From contig CP137668.1 of the NCBI GenBank assembly GCA_037976565.1, positions 1,128,719 through 1,192,718 on the forward strand: 64,000 nucleotides of DNA, written 5' to 3'. The stretch is from Mesocentrotus franciscanus. Lineage: Eukaryota; Echinodermata; Echinoidea; Camarodonta; Strongylocentrotidae. Below are positions 18,301-30,706 of this stretch, piece by piece. How positions within the stretch are numbered: position 1 is the stretch's first letter; each line of letters opens with the position of its first letter. The notes beneath the pieces were generated by a model. It ran no database searches and had not been told where the DNA came from. It saw only the letters and a program-made list of their open reading frames with translations. A program made the position numbers and the translations under genes.

Positions 18301-20824
18301 TTTACTTTTGATGAAAAGAATACTTGCATCTTACAAAAATGAACCTAATTCTTGGGTGTTTTCACCAAGCTGTTGTCTTCTCCGTAGCTGCTTCCCTTTA
18401 AAATCTCACACTGAACTTCAAATTCAAAGTTTGTGATTAAGACCACTCTACTCGCCCATTCAATTCACTTATAATGAGGTACACAGATGAAAGTCGTTTT
18501 GAGGTCGGGTGGGAAATCGTTTACCGTTCACATTTGTTGTGAATCAGTAATTCGTTTTATCCTTGTACGTCTATATCCAATAACTATGACATCACTCATG
18601 TCACAATTAACTTAAACAAAATTCTGTGTCATGTACAAATAGAGATGTTTCCGAAATAAAGATACGAGATGCCGGAAAAGGGTGAAGAAATTACTAGAGA
18701 TTCATGTATAAGTATCACTATCATTAAAATCATCGGGTGCAGGTGGCCCTTTCAAATTGCCCCTCCCCCTCCTAAAAAATGAGCGAAATATATATAGAAA
18801 GAGATAGAGATAACGGATGGAGCTGATGTGTCTTTGTTATTGGGAGGGGCACTATTATACTAAGTGGATGAAATGCAAGGGAAAAAAGCGACTGAGCGGG
18901 AGAGGATATAAGAGGGATATAATTCATCTTCCAATTTTTGGTCTTCCTCCCCTTCCCCATCGTTGTCATTGATTTTAGGGGGTAGGGACATGTCTTATAA
19001 CATTATCATTGCACATTGGAAGTGAGATTGTGTCAATTTGTGTTGCTTGTACTCTAGTCCGGACTCTAGTCATCTGTTTGTTACTCTGATATCATCCTAA
19101 TCGGTACTTGAGATTAACTCATCAGGGATATCAGGAACAGATAAGCTTGGAGATGTTTTAAACACCAATTAATCAGTTGATAAAACAACCATAACTATCC
19201 ATGAAATAAGGCATACAATATACAGTAATTCGAACTCACCACTAACTTATACCACTTATTCACGTAGACCTCCTCGAGTTTATGTCAAGAGGTACAACAG
19301 AAAAGTTTCGTTAACGACATCATGCAAGGAGCAGTCCAGATAAACTCAACTTATTTCATTAATAAGTGCTAGATATTCAAAGGCTGTGTACTAGCAGTAA
19401 AGACGGGAAGGGCGACTATCTTATTAATAAAAGGGGAAATTAATTCTCAAATGTTCATCTAAATATTGATACTTGCAAAAATAAAAATAGCGCTAATCCT
19501 CGTGATCCGAGTACTAGTATTTCTTTGATGAGAGCATTGGTTGGAGATGTGGGGGAAAAGGGATCACGATTTTTTTCCCTCTGTTGTAAGTTTACAAGGG
19601 CTTGCGTGTTGATGAAATGGTAAACAATGATAAAGTTAAATAAGTCATTAGATAAAGAATGGTTAGGCGTTTACAACATCTTGAAATTAGACTTTGGAGT
19701 CAAATGCAGATAATTTGAAAATTGATGGACTTTTTACAACTTGGTGTGTGAGTTATGTAAACACTTTGAAAGAAGATAGGGTAAGGTCTCTGACCATAAT
19801 GTCTATTTTGGGAGGGGGGTATTATGTACTTGAATAAACCCCTCGTTTCTCAAAATTGGCTACAAACTTAGGTTACAAACTGGAATAATAGGCCTATAAA
19901 AGTTTGATATAGCATGGGCTTATGTGTTAACCCATGTATAAATGACGAGCACGTTAAATAAAAGAAGAAGTTAACAAAAGAAAGAGATTGAAATCAAATA
20001 AACAGAAAAGATTAAGAAAGAACATTATAATGAAGATAGACAGAATATGCACATAAAATTGGTATCAGTTTATTATCATAAATATCTATTCGTAGTAGGC
20101 CTACAATATCTTATAAAACGAGTAAACTGGTAACCATGGTAACTGAATAAAAACGTACTGACTTGTGGGATGGCATGCTTCGTAATACTGACGGGAGAGG
20201 AATTACAATTAAGCTAAAAAAAGTAATAGGAATATAGTTCTCAAAATATCTGCACTATAGACAGATAGAAATAAAAACCCATATCCTGGTGTACACTCAC
20301 GTGAATTGGTGAGGCAGTACAGTAAAGATAGGCGGTTCCATAATGACTGTCACATGTATTTTATTAATGTCCTTTTCAAGAATCAATTTTGTTATATTTT
20401 CAGAACACAGTCGTCTGGGCAAGCATGAATATAGCTTAGTTCATATCCTGTGTGATACCAACACAATTCAGTACACTTTAGGAAATCATAGTCGATTTTA
20501 TTGCCCACTTTTTCCCGCTTCCTCCTTTTTTATTTGATACATGGCGAATATATCCCACTATATAAGACTGTCTGTACCTTTTAATGAGATCTATTGGCCG
20601 ACATGGCAACATATTATGATATAGATATAATATGTATATAATAAAGACTTACAAAATAAGCAACATAACATTGAAGAAAAAAATGTGTATCTGTTTTATG
20701 CCGTTGATTCTTATATATGCCCCACATCATGCAAATCTATAGAATTGAACCAAGTCATAACATCATTTTGAATAGTTACTATTGGTACTTATTACGAAAT
20801 AAATATAAATAAATATACATTGTA

Positions 20825-20825
<1 letters not shown>
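18301..20825. other. Intergenic sequence, nothing recognised
   Basis: AT-rich DNA with only 60-65-codon frames lacking motifs. Confidence 0.5.

Positions 20826-20871
<46 letters not shown>
20826..20871. repeat. (TA)n dinucleotide repeat
   Basis: About 23 TA units, immediately followed by a short T-rich tract. Confidence 0.95.
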
Positions 20872-20874
<3 letters not shown>

Positions 20875-20876
<2 letters not shown>

Positions 20877-23800
20877 TTTGCTGCCTTGTGACAAGAAAGC
20901 TTTAAAATCACGATATGTTAGGAATTCGCGAAAATAATTTTAGACCAACTGCTTCTTCTGAAGTGCTCGGGCAAAGCAAGCATGGCAAGAGAACACTTTT
21001 GGGTGCAAAACAACAACCAACCAATAGGATCTTACACACCTGCAGTTTTGACCTGATTGAAAAGTTTAGTTTTGGGATGTTATGTTACTATAGCAATGTT
21101 TGAAATGATTAGATTTATCGGGTATAGATTTAGGAAATACATTCTGATACTTGGCAGTGAGATCGTGAATTGAGCTTGTGTTTTCCGAAATCGACAACAA
21201 CAAACAAACAAACAAACGTCTTCTAGCTCGATATTTTAGCTATAGATGCAGTTGTGTCTTTATACGAGTCCATATCAAATCAACATGTGAAGTAAAAGTA
21301 ACTTCTGTCATATGCACACAAATAACATTTCTAGCCTATATGTTACTGTTACTGTATAGTATAGTAAATGCATCTTATCGCATCATGGTTGAAATGATTA
21401 GCACTTATTGATGGTCATGAGTCTGAAGGTGGGCGGATTAAGTAATTGAATTTGAATATCCCACTAGTACCGAGGAAATAGATTACATGGATTAGAAGGT
21501 GCAATTTTTACTTAGTAGAGAATGACCCGGTTTGGAAACGATGTAGGAAATAAAGTGAATCACCTAACATATTAAAGGAAACACCTGTAAAGTCTAAAAA
21601 GTGCAACCCATATCAAATAATGATTGTAGAGAGCGCGTGTTACCGTCTCAAAACTTGTTTTCATCTATACAAACATCATGTTTGTCGTGGGTACCGGATC
21701 AAGGGGGCAATGGGATAATTAATTATATTGTAATCATTAGCGGTTTGAAACTAATTGACCCACCTCTGATGTATGATTATTGATATCGATTCAAATTAAA
21801 CAGAACTATTGAAAAAAAGTTTAATATACATTTGTCACACCCGATAAAAAAACAATGCAAAGAAAAAGTATATGTAATGTTCTCATCAGTGTTAACACGA
21901 CTTTATAGCATTGCAGACTATACATGATATAATTATACAGAAATAAGTATAAAGATGGCGTATAAAGTTCAGTAAATGAATACCATGACATCAGATAGAG
22001 GTATGAGACATGGTGTAGCAGGATATTTTTAAAGTCAATTATCTGTTCTCCTTCCTATTAATTCTCTTATCTTTCTTTTCCTTGTTCTTTCTCGTGTGTT
22101 CTCATTCTATCTCCTCTTTCTATGTATACGCTTTCCCTCTCTTTCGACTTTGTTTTCCCTTCTCTACTACCTTACTTCTTATTAAAAAAACTTTCCTCAA
22201 TCTCAGCTCTAATAAATATAAGTGATCGAGGCAATAATAGTAACAAGAGCAAAATATATTAAGTAAAACTTTTAGACAGGATCGAAAAAAACGTTCAGAA
22301 TTGTCTTATTCCTAATGTCCCTTTAATTTTCTTCAATTGTTGTTATTGTTTGTATCATTATCTATTACATACATCTGTGTTCAACTCCATTTACTAAGAT
22401 ACAGAAATTAATATCTCTAACATGGATTTGATGTGGAATTTAAAAACTTCTCTTGCTATTGCACTTCGCTCCAAGATCAACAAAAGTATGAAATGACTAT
22501 AATTTGTATCAATCCTTATCATTCTTAGTTTTCACTATCATCTTCTCTGTTAATCATTACTATAATATATGCCTCATAAAGATCAACACCGACTCATTTT
22601 TGTAGCAGCCAGGTTGCACTATAAATCTCCTACATACTCACACGCAAAAGAAGTATACAGCAACAATACGCAACAGAAATATGAATCCAATTATAATATG
22701 TAAATCCCAGAAGCTCCCAAGCCAGTGAAGACGAATTACATCCCGTATCATTAATTCAGTCTAATGACTATCAGATATATACACACCACCGCCCGTGAGA
22801 ACACCAAATGGGATCTTCGTCTCGTCGGCTCGCGACGCACGCACATCGCACGCCACACGACGCGCACGTTCATTGAAGAATAATAGAATTTCAGTTTGGC
22901 TTTTTTTACTCTGTATGAAGAACAAACATTTGAGTTCAATTTTTGACAAAATCTCAAACTTGAATTCTGGATTGGACAAACATTCTCTTCTTTCACTTCT
23001 TTCTTCTGTTTTCACTTCTGTACTCTAAAATGTAAGACATGAATGTTCTATTCTAAAAATAACTGGTTCTTTAATTTTCTTCTGCACCGAGTAAAATATA
23101 GGTATTAATTTTCTACAACTTGCAATATAGGCAATTATGTTTGCTCTAAAGTTTGTCTCAGTATAAAGTTCAGTTTAAATGGTTAAACAGATTCACTGCC
23201 CACCTGTGACACACAACACTGTGTGAAATGAATCTTAACAAGTTGGAGCACAAAATATAAACTTTCGTCAAATGATCGTATAGCATTCTATAGTTCTAAA
23301 CATCTTAAAAGAACGTATATATAGCAAAAACTTTAAATATTTCTGATACTCTCTGCTCTATAGATTTAATCTTCGCCCTTTTGACACTTCATTCCAAGGA
23401 AACCATAATTATATTCATTCTACATGTCACCGTTCACTTTAAATCTTGACAATATGTTTGCAGGCTTTCTATTGACGAATTACACATCATTGTCAATACT
23501 GCGGATATTCTTTTTTGTGTTAAAAAAACAACACATCAGTTGCACATGTATAGAAAAAGAAGAAAACAGTCCCTTGTTAGAAACGGTGAAAGAGATAAAT
23601 CTATATGTCCATACAAGCGTATATCGACATGAGAAGGCCACCTCCTTTCGTTTTAAGTAGCTTGATGCATTAGCAAAAATAGCCTCTTTGCTTTATTTCT
23701 TAACAAACCAAGAATTAATCAATAGATGTTCTGTTCTGTCGCTAAACAGATTAAAAAGACAAAACTGTCCTCATCGGCGTGGTGCTTTTCACACGTTCTT

Positions 23801-24030
23801 TCGTTCTACATCATTACCTCTTCTATTCAAGACATCTACCTTTCAGTTTTCTTTGAAAGAAAAACTCACATACGCTATTTCAGAAGAAAAAGAGAGTGAA
23901 CAGAGTATAATCACCGAATTTTAGACGTCTTTTGCCACCCGCACGAAAGTGTTTGGCGCTCTTTGGAGTACAACTCAAAATAATGTCGTCTGCGAAGTAA
24001 AACTCGAGTTTCAATCTATGTTTTTTGTCC
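20875..24030. other. Intergenic sequence with one CpG-rich patch
   Basis: Mostly AT-rich with no gene recognised. At about 22785-22875 a roughly 90-bp patch with many CG dinucleotides interrupts the AT-rich background, and frames on both strands cross it. It could be a small promoter or first exon, or chance. Confidence 0.4.
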
Positions 24031-24577
24031 TTAAAGGTAGTGTATCCCTTTTACAGCCAACATCAAATTCGGTAGAACTTTGCAGGAATTATAAATATGT
24101 CACGTATGCATGTCCTATCTGTGAAATTTGAACGTTAGCAGTGTCCTATAGTATTCAAATTATGCAAGGAAACCCTTTTATTTTCTAGACTTCACTGTCA
24201 GACACTATTGAGTGACTGACTGACTTTTTTTTTCTTCCTTTGGTAATAACATACCTAAAATGAGCTGTAACAGGTACATGAGCATTATTTTGTCTACATC
24301 AATAACCCACTTCTTGTAATGGCCAAAATTAAACTGATTGAATCTTTGTGCAGCACAAAACGTACAAGGTACAAGGGTCTGAAAATCAGACTATTTAATT
24401 AAACGAGCGCGCTCGCTAAATTCGATTCGACAACTAACTGTCGTTATTTTCCCACTAAAAGACATTTTCAAGTCCTTTTGTTTTGAGGGAAGTTCTAAAT
24501 TAGTATAATCTTTCAAATGCCGTTGGAATTTAACCTTTTCATTTGTTTGGCCTGCACATGGGACATAGTACCTTTAA
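24031..24577 (-). mobile_element. TTAA MITE, copy 2 (inverted orientation)
   Basis: Flanked by TTAA at 24031-24034 and 24574-24577. Ends read AGGTAGTGTATCCC and GGGACATAGTACCT, matching copy 1 in reverse. The interior aligns throughout (for example GGCCAAAATTAAACTGATTG), with a small rearranged patch (GCGCGCTCGCT) near 24405-24418 absent from the other copies. Confidence 0.88.
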
Positions 24578-25370
24578 CGTCAGATCAAGAAGTCTGTCTA
24601 GGGCTGTATAATTGATTTGACTCCGTCGTTGTTTGTATTCTCTCTCGATTAGGTATATTGTTTTACATGTTATGGTCTCCTTAACATCATTGTGACACAC
24701 ATTATTTTTTGCCCGAGGTCAGTGAGTTTCATTCTCATGTAAAAAATTGTTCATTCACATTCCCTACACACGTGTGTTTTCTTCTCAAAACTTAAATCCT
24801 TGCCACAAACATCATTTCCTTCCGATTGAACTTACTTTAGTAGTCAAACAAAATACTGGTTCACCCAAATCTAGGTAATCTTATGACTGATGATGACATT
24901 TAGATCACCAGCAGTATGTCTTTGTTTTTGTTTTTCAATTCTGTTTACAACAAAATAACTCCTACCGTATTCAAAATCTTTATGTCGTGCGGTGATATTT
25001 CCAAGTGAAATTGAGAATGCTCGTTTAGCACGTTTAGTTGAATGTAATTCATTCATTGTAGGGAACATTTTGTATGAATAACATAATTCTTATGGAAAGA
25101 CGAGTGACAACTTTCCCTAATTTTGAGTTGGGAGAATTTCTAAGGTCGAATAATGGTAATCATGGTAATAACTAATATAGTCTGTATTTATTCTATCCAT
25201 ACTGTTCCCGAATTTATGATGAGATTTATGATTTGAGATATGCACCTTTGATATGCTAAATCCAAAAACTAAGTACATGTACACGTTTTTTCCATGCATG
25301 TTATCCATTTTGGGGGATTATTTCTTTTAATTGTAATTAACATGATTAAGGTCAGATATTAGGGAAAGAA
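24578..25370. other. Intergenic sequence, nothing recognised
   Basis: AT-rich DNA with no gene, repeat or RNA that I can support. Confidence 0.45.
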
Positions 25371-25479
25371 GTCAAGTTAAGTTAAAACAAAAAAAGATTA
25401 GAGGAGGGAGGGGGCCTAATGATAGAATTATGCTCGTAAATATCATATAGGCCTATAACGGAAACGACAGACGTACAAA

Positions 25480-25525
25480 ATAATAAAGAGAGGGAGAGGG
25501 AATAAAGGAGAGAAAGAAAAGATAG

Positions 25526-25559
<34 letters not shown>

Positions 25560-25575
25560 GGGGAGGAGGAGGGGT
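25480..25575. repeat. GA-rich microsatellite
   Basis: GAGA repeats with a short TA run (about 25525-25535) and a GGA-rich end. Opposite-strand Ser/Leu frames here are artefacts. Confidence 0.85.
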
Positions 25576-26344
25576 GTTGGTGGTAGGAGTGTGAGGTGGG
25601 GGTAGATGACAGGTAGCTACATAGGGGTGGTCGAGCGATCGATACGTGTTGTTCCGGATTGATAGCGAGCACCCATGAATCATAGGATCAAATCGATCGA
25701 TCGATATCAATGAGGCATGATGAGACTCTAACAGAGGAAATGTGATCACAAGAAAAACAGAGTAAAACAAACTAATGATTCAACATCATGGTTGGTCTCT
25801 TTAATCTCACTTTCCCTTGCCGGAAATCCTATAACTGTTTATGACTTTTGCTTAGAAAAGCAAAAAAAGAAAAAGAAAAAAGTGCAATATTAGCGGAACA
25901 TAATGGTATTGTAGACAGACGAGAAGATAATAAATCTCAGGTATATATAACATAACCGATCTCACAAGAATGCTCTTGGTTGTAAGGTATGTTGTCCATT
26001 CAGACAACAGTTATTAAGACGGTTAGAACAGGGACGACCAGACCACAAGTTAACCAACCCTTATGCCAAAAGCATCGTGGAAAAACTCCCATAACTCCCT
26101 ATGATCAGTCTTTCCTCGGTATATAGGGATACTTGATTTAGGATAATATTCCAAATCCTTTTTTACACAAACTCACTTATTAGGTTGTCAGCAATTCAAA
26201 CCACACTCTGCAATTTGGAAAAGAATCAAACAGCATAAGATACAATCTAGACGTGCACTATCATGACGATAGTAAATGTATAAAGAGGTCACTTGCAGAC
26301 AAGATTTATGTTCAAGCATCTCAATATTCAAGTTGATATGTAAA
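25576..26344. other. Intergenic sequence, nothing recognised
   Basis: The palindromic string ATCGATCGATCGAT occurs near 25690. No gene or other repeat was identified. Confidence 0.4.
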
Positions 26345-26880
26345 GGAGGGGTCCACCCTGACATTAATTTGGTTTTAATAGAAGCAGAAAATGAGAGAAA
26401 TAGGCCAGTGAAAGTTTGAGCAAAAATTGATTAAAATAAGAAAGTTGTGAATTTGTTAAGGTGCAATCAATCAAACACAAATTGGCATCTCTGTGACGTA
26501 TCTTGCGAGCTCCCCTCCCTTTGCCCTAAACAAACTTCAAACATCTATATTTTCCGTTAACAAATTTTCGATCATACATTCACCCTAATTATAATGATTG
26601 CAAATATGATTTTATACAGTCATAATTATGAAACAAATATATTCCGTCATCAATAACCAAGAAAATGAAAGTTTATGGAATTTTCTGTACAGAGCAAATT
26701 GGAGAGGAGCTCGCATGATATGTCAGAGTGTTGCCAATTTGTGTTTCACTGTAATGAAAACTTCAAAAATTCATAACTTTCTTATCTTTAATCGAATTTT
26801 GCTGAAAATTTCACTAATTTGTTTCTCTCTCTTTCTTCTGCTTATTTTAAAACTAAATTAATATCAGGGTGGACTTCCCC
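26345..26880. mobile_element. MITE-like element with about 145-bp terminal inverted repeats
   Basis: The left arm starts GGGGTCCACCCTGA and runs to CACAAATTGGCA (about 26490). The right arm is its diverged inverse from TGCCAATTTGTG (about 26733) to CAGGGTGGACTTCCCC (26880). The arms have substitutions but stay collinear for about 145 bp. No transposase is encoded. The target-site duplication could not be fixed. Confidence 0.82.
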
Positions 26881-27233
26881 AAATTCATTGATATCATATA
26901 GTATCAATCTAATGTAATTTGCTGTTCCTGAACATTTTATTTTTCTGTTCAACTTTTATATACTTGCACATGGGACAGGTGCTCCATAAATTAGGATTAT
27001 AGTAGAGTAATGCATTAGCCGGTCATTTACAAAATATAGTTGACCAGAGGACTACTTTTAGCAGGATTTTAACTTTAAGAGATACCAAATGGTCAAACGG
27101 TCAAACTCTCGATTGAATATATTTGATAGATTCGTAGTTCACAAGGTCATTCAGCTCTTCACTTTTAAATGTCTTCTTCTGTTTTTCTTTGAGTAAATAT
27201 ATTTTATATCCAGGTGAACTGAGATTCACTTAC

Positions 27234-27343
27234 CTTCTTTCCTCTTCCGTTTCCTTCCATCCACAGTCAAAGCCTTGAATCGTTCAAATGGGTTTGAGAA
27301 TATTCGCTCACAAGCACCACGACCGATATCAAAACCAGTTACA
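27234..27343 (-). other. Exon-like open stretch, unknown gene
   Basis: On the minus strand an AG acceptor (27344-27346), a 110-nt open stretch and a strong donor AAG|GTAAGTG (from 27233) form a good exon candidate. It is richer in G and C than its surroundings. The open frame reads VTGFDIGRGACERIF... and ends in a basic run GRKRKRKE, which resembles a nuclear localisation signal. I do not recognise the family and could not place neighbouring exons. It may be a piece of an unannotated gene or a chance frame. Confidence 0.3.
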
Positions 27344-27645
27344 CTAATATCATTTTAGAGTGAAATTAATTCTTTCTAAATCTCAAACATCTTTAATAAG
27401 AGACGATATAAAATCTGATTCACAAATGAATTCGTAAAGGCAACGAAGTATTTTGTCCTAAAAGTTCCACGTTTGGTCGTTTGGTCATGCAGTCCTCTAG
27501 ATACCTATAACATTGACCGACTATTCCTCGCATAGTTATGATAATTGCTATATAAATAATAGTAACGACAGGGTGTCAGTCCTGGCGGGTGTTTTATATT
27601 CTATAAATATAAGATAAATACCCTTCATGGTCATTTTTACTGCTA

Positions 27646-27746
27646 AGAGAGAGAGAGAGAGAGAGAGAGAGATATGGAGAGAGAGCGCGCGCGCGTGCGT
27701 GTGTGTGCGTGTGTGTGTTTGTGAGAGAGAGAGAGAGAGAGAGTGA

Positions 27747-27782
<36 letters not shown>
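27646..27782. repeat. (GA)n/(GCGT)n microsatellite
   Basis: Two GA runs flank a GC/GTGC/GTGT segment (about 27685-27722) that alternates purine and pyrimidine. Confidence 0.92.
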
Positions 27783-28309
27783 AGGGGAATTATTTACTCT
27801 TATTTTGTTTTTTATAAATACTTTTCTGTCTGTAAATGGTCTCCCAAATGATCTGATATAATACAAGAAAAATAGATTTCTTGTTAACAATTAATACTCC
27901 AAATATAGAAACGATGTAAATCATAACGTTTAGTATCTACTAACATAAAAAATAAACAGAAACACTTACAAAGTTCACAGGTTACCACTATCAAATCAAG
28001 TGTGAATGAACGGGTCTGTGTTTTATATAGCCCCATCTCAATATTTATCAGATGTACAAAGTGCATGACTCTTCAGTATTTCCTGAAGAACTTAACCTAG
28101 AATTATGTTTACCGTAGTCAGTGGTGTCTTCCCCATCTAATTCTTCATCTATTTTGTTCAATGCTGTGATTAAGTTACCTGTTTGTTGTAATTTAGGTCT
28201 GTCCTATAAAGGTCAGATTTCGTATGAAAAGTGACTCAACCCTTTAAAGTCATCTTTAATATATATTTTGATGACAATGTGATAGGATTGCTTTAGCCTA
28301 TCAAGGGGG

Positions 28310-28520
28310 TCCTAAGAAAAACATTAAAAAACAAACAATACAAAACAAAACAAAACGAAACGAAATTAAACGAAACTAAACTAAACGGAAAAAATATAGA
28401 CTTGACATAACAAGACAAGGCAAAACAAAACAAAAACAAAAACAAAAACAGACCAAACCAAACTAATATAAAAATGACAAAAAGCACTCGTCGTATAAAA
28501 AAATAAAAAAATAAGTTGTT
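28310..28520. repeat. AAAAC-type low-complexity tract
   Basis: Loose repeats of AAAAC, AAACG and AAACT, then an AAAAAT-rich end. The opposite strand encodes only Phe/Leu/Val-rich frames, which I treat as artefacts. Confidence 0.75.
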
Positions 28521-30300
28521 TATGTTCAATTCTTTGCTAAAAAGAGATGAAAACGAGACGAGGTAGCTTTTATCTGATAAAGTACCATGAACCGCAATAG
28601 AAACAAATGACGACAGGTTTGACGACTTAACGAAGCACTTCATAGACAAGAATCACACTCAAGGTCCTGAACCTTGACCTATGTCACGTGCTCACAAGCA
28701 GGTCAACTGGTCCATCGGGTGGTTTCTTCTCACTAAATAACTTAATCTAAAAACCAGTGTCTTTAAGACCTTGGAAGTCTTTAATATACAGGCCAAAACA
28801 CTTTCTCAGATTGATGTAAACAAAATTTACAGCAATGCGGGTGAAAAGGGTTTATACATGACTGTATACATGTACTGTATTTGGGCTGTAAACACTCTAT
28901 TCAACATTTCAACGAACTGTCACAAAGTAGATTGTAAGGGACAGCAAAATAACTGGAAAAAAAGTCAGTGATAAATAAGTTTTGTTGTGAGAAAACTCGT
29001 AAGATACTTACGGCATGTTACATTGTGCTGCTATTTTATCAAAGGTACAAAAGTATACAAGCATTATTGTTTTTGTTTTGTTGTTGTTGTTGTTATTGTT
29101 AACATAATAGTCGGGGATACATCAACACAGAGTCAAATTTTAAATAAACATACACAATGAACGGGAAGTGTGAATTCAATATTCACCTTGGCACTTGCAA
29201 GTCTGATATTTCGAAAAGAAAACTCAACATTGTCTATACGCACAGAGATCATGCACTGGTACAATATAATGAAAACATATTAACGTATAAATTATAAAAT
29301 AAAGAATAAAATGGAACGAAATAAAATGGATCAAATTTAGTTGCTCACCTGTAAAATACGCCTAAAACTGAAACACTATCTTGCTTTATAAGTTGAATCA
29401 AATTCCAAAGTTGTTTCTAAAGAAAACCAAATCCAATCTATTGAATCGTTGAGTCACGATCAATCTTCGAGCCAATGACGAATATAGATGAGATTAAAAA
29501 AAATTTAATTCAAGCTTCAACTGCTGGCGTGTGAAATAAGCAATAGCTTCCGATTTTTTCATTCAGTGTTTTTAATCGGAATTAAGGGTTATGCGTGAAA
29601 ATACCGCAACGACCTCCTGTTATATAAAACAAAAACCACACGTATGCATAAACGAGCACGAAATCTATATCCATGAAATTAAATAGACCTTGTTTTGAAA
29701 GAATTTAATAGTTTAATGAGGAATGGAATTTCATAGATTTCATGCGGTTTAATCATGATCGTATAACCTTCACATGCTTCAAGCATAAACACTGACACCA
29801 AAGTGGGGGATTCGTAAAAAACAAACAAACAATTAATCCATTTTAATTTGTATTACCCTCGAATTCTGAATTCCAAGGGTAAGAAGACGATGGGAAATAT
29901 TATATTTATAACAAGTATTCTGCAGTAGAATCGTTCATTTATTAAATGTAATTGCGTCATAAAGTATGCAATGATGTTTTATTTTATTGCATTAACCACA
30001 AACGAAAAAGTCCCGAGCGTGACATTCAAAATTCCAAAGTATGAGTAATTGTTTTGATGTGTGGTTTTATGCAATTGTTTAGTTGCCAATTAATCAAAGT
30101 TACTTTGATGATGATAATAATTTTCTTATAACTCTATGAGTCTATGTGTGTTTACAGAGTAATGGATATCTACCCAGGTTGAAATTTTGATTCTATAGCA
30201 CTGTAACTCTAATTAAAATGCTATAAGCTCTCTCAGAGTATTTCTGTTATAAAATTTAATCTTGAGCACCATCTGGTGGCTATCTTGCGCATTATAAATG
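28521..30300. other. Intergenic sequence, nothing recognised
   Basis: AT-rich DNA. A GTTGTTGTT run is at about 29075-29095. No gene or mobile element could be supported. Confidence 0.45.
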
Positions 30301-30303
30301 TCT

Positions 30304-30397
30304 GCATCATCATTATTATTATTATTATTATCATTAATATTATTATTATTATTATCATTATCATTATTATTATTATTGTTATTATTATTATTATTAT

Positions 30398-30429
<32 letters not shown>

Positions 30430-30462
30430 TTATTATTATTATTATAATTATTGTTATTATTA

Positions 30463-30511
<49 letters not shown>

Positions 30512-30527
30512 CATCATTATTATTATT

Positions 30528-30559
<32 letters not shown>

Positions 30560-30587
30560 CATTATTGTTATTACTATTATAATTATT

Positions 30588-30618
<31 letters not shown>

Positions 30619-30639
30619 TTATTATTATTATTAACATTA

Positions 30640-30670
<31 letters not shown>

Positions 30671-30706
30671 CATTATTATCATTATTATCATTATCATTAT
30701 TATTGG
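30304..30706. repeat. (TTA)n trinucleotide array, about 400 bp
   Basis: ATT/TTA repeats with occasional ATC and ATAA interruptions. All long frames (Ile, Asn or Met/Ile runs on both strands) are repeat artefacts. On the minus strand the array directly follows a non-repetitive segment ending in CCGTCCCC, so it may have grown from a retroposon tail. Confidence 0.96.
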
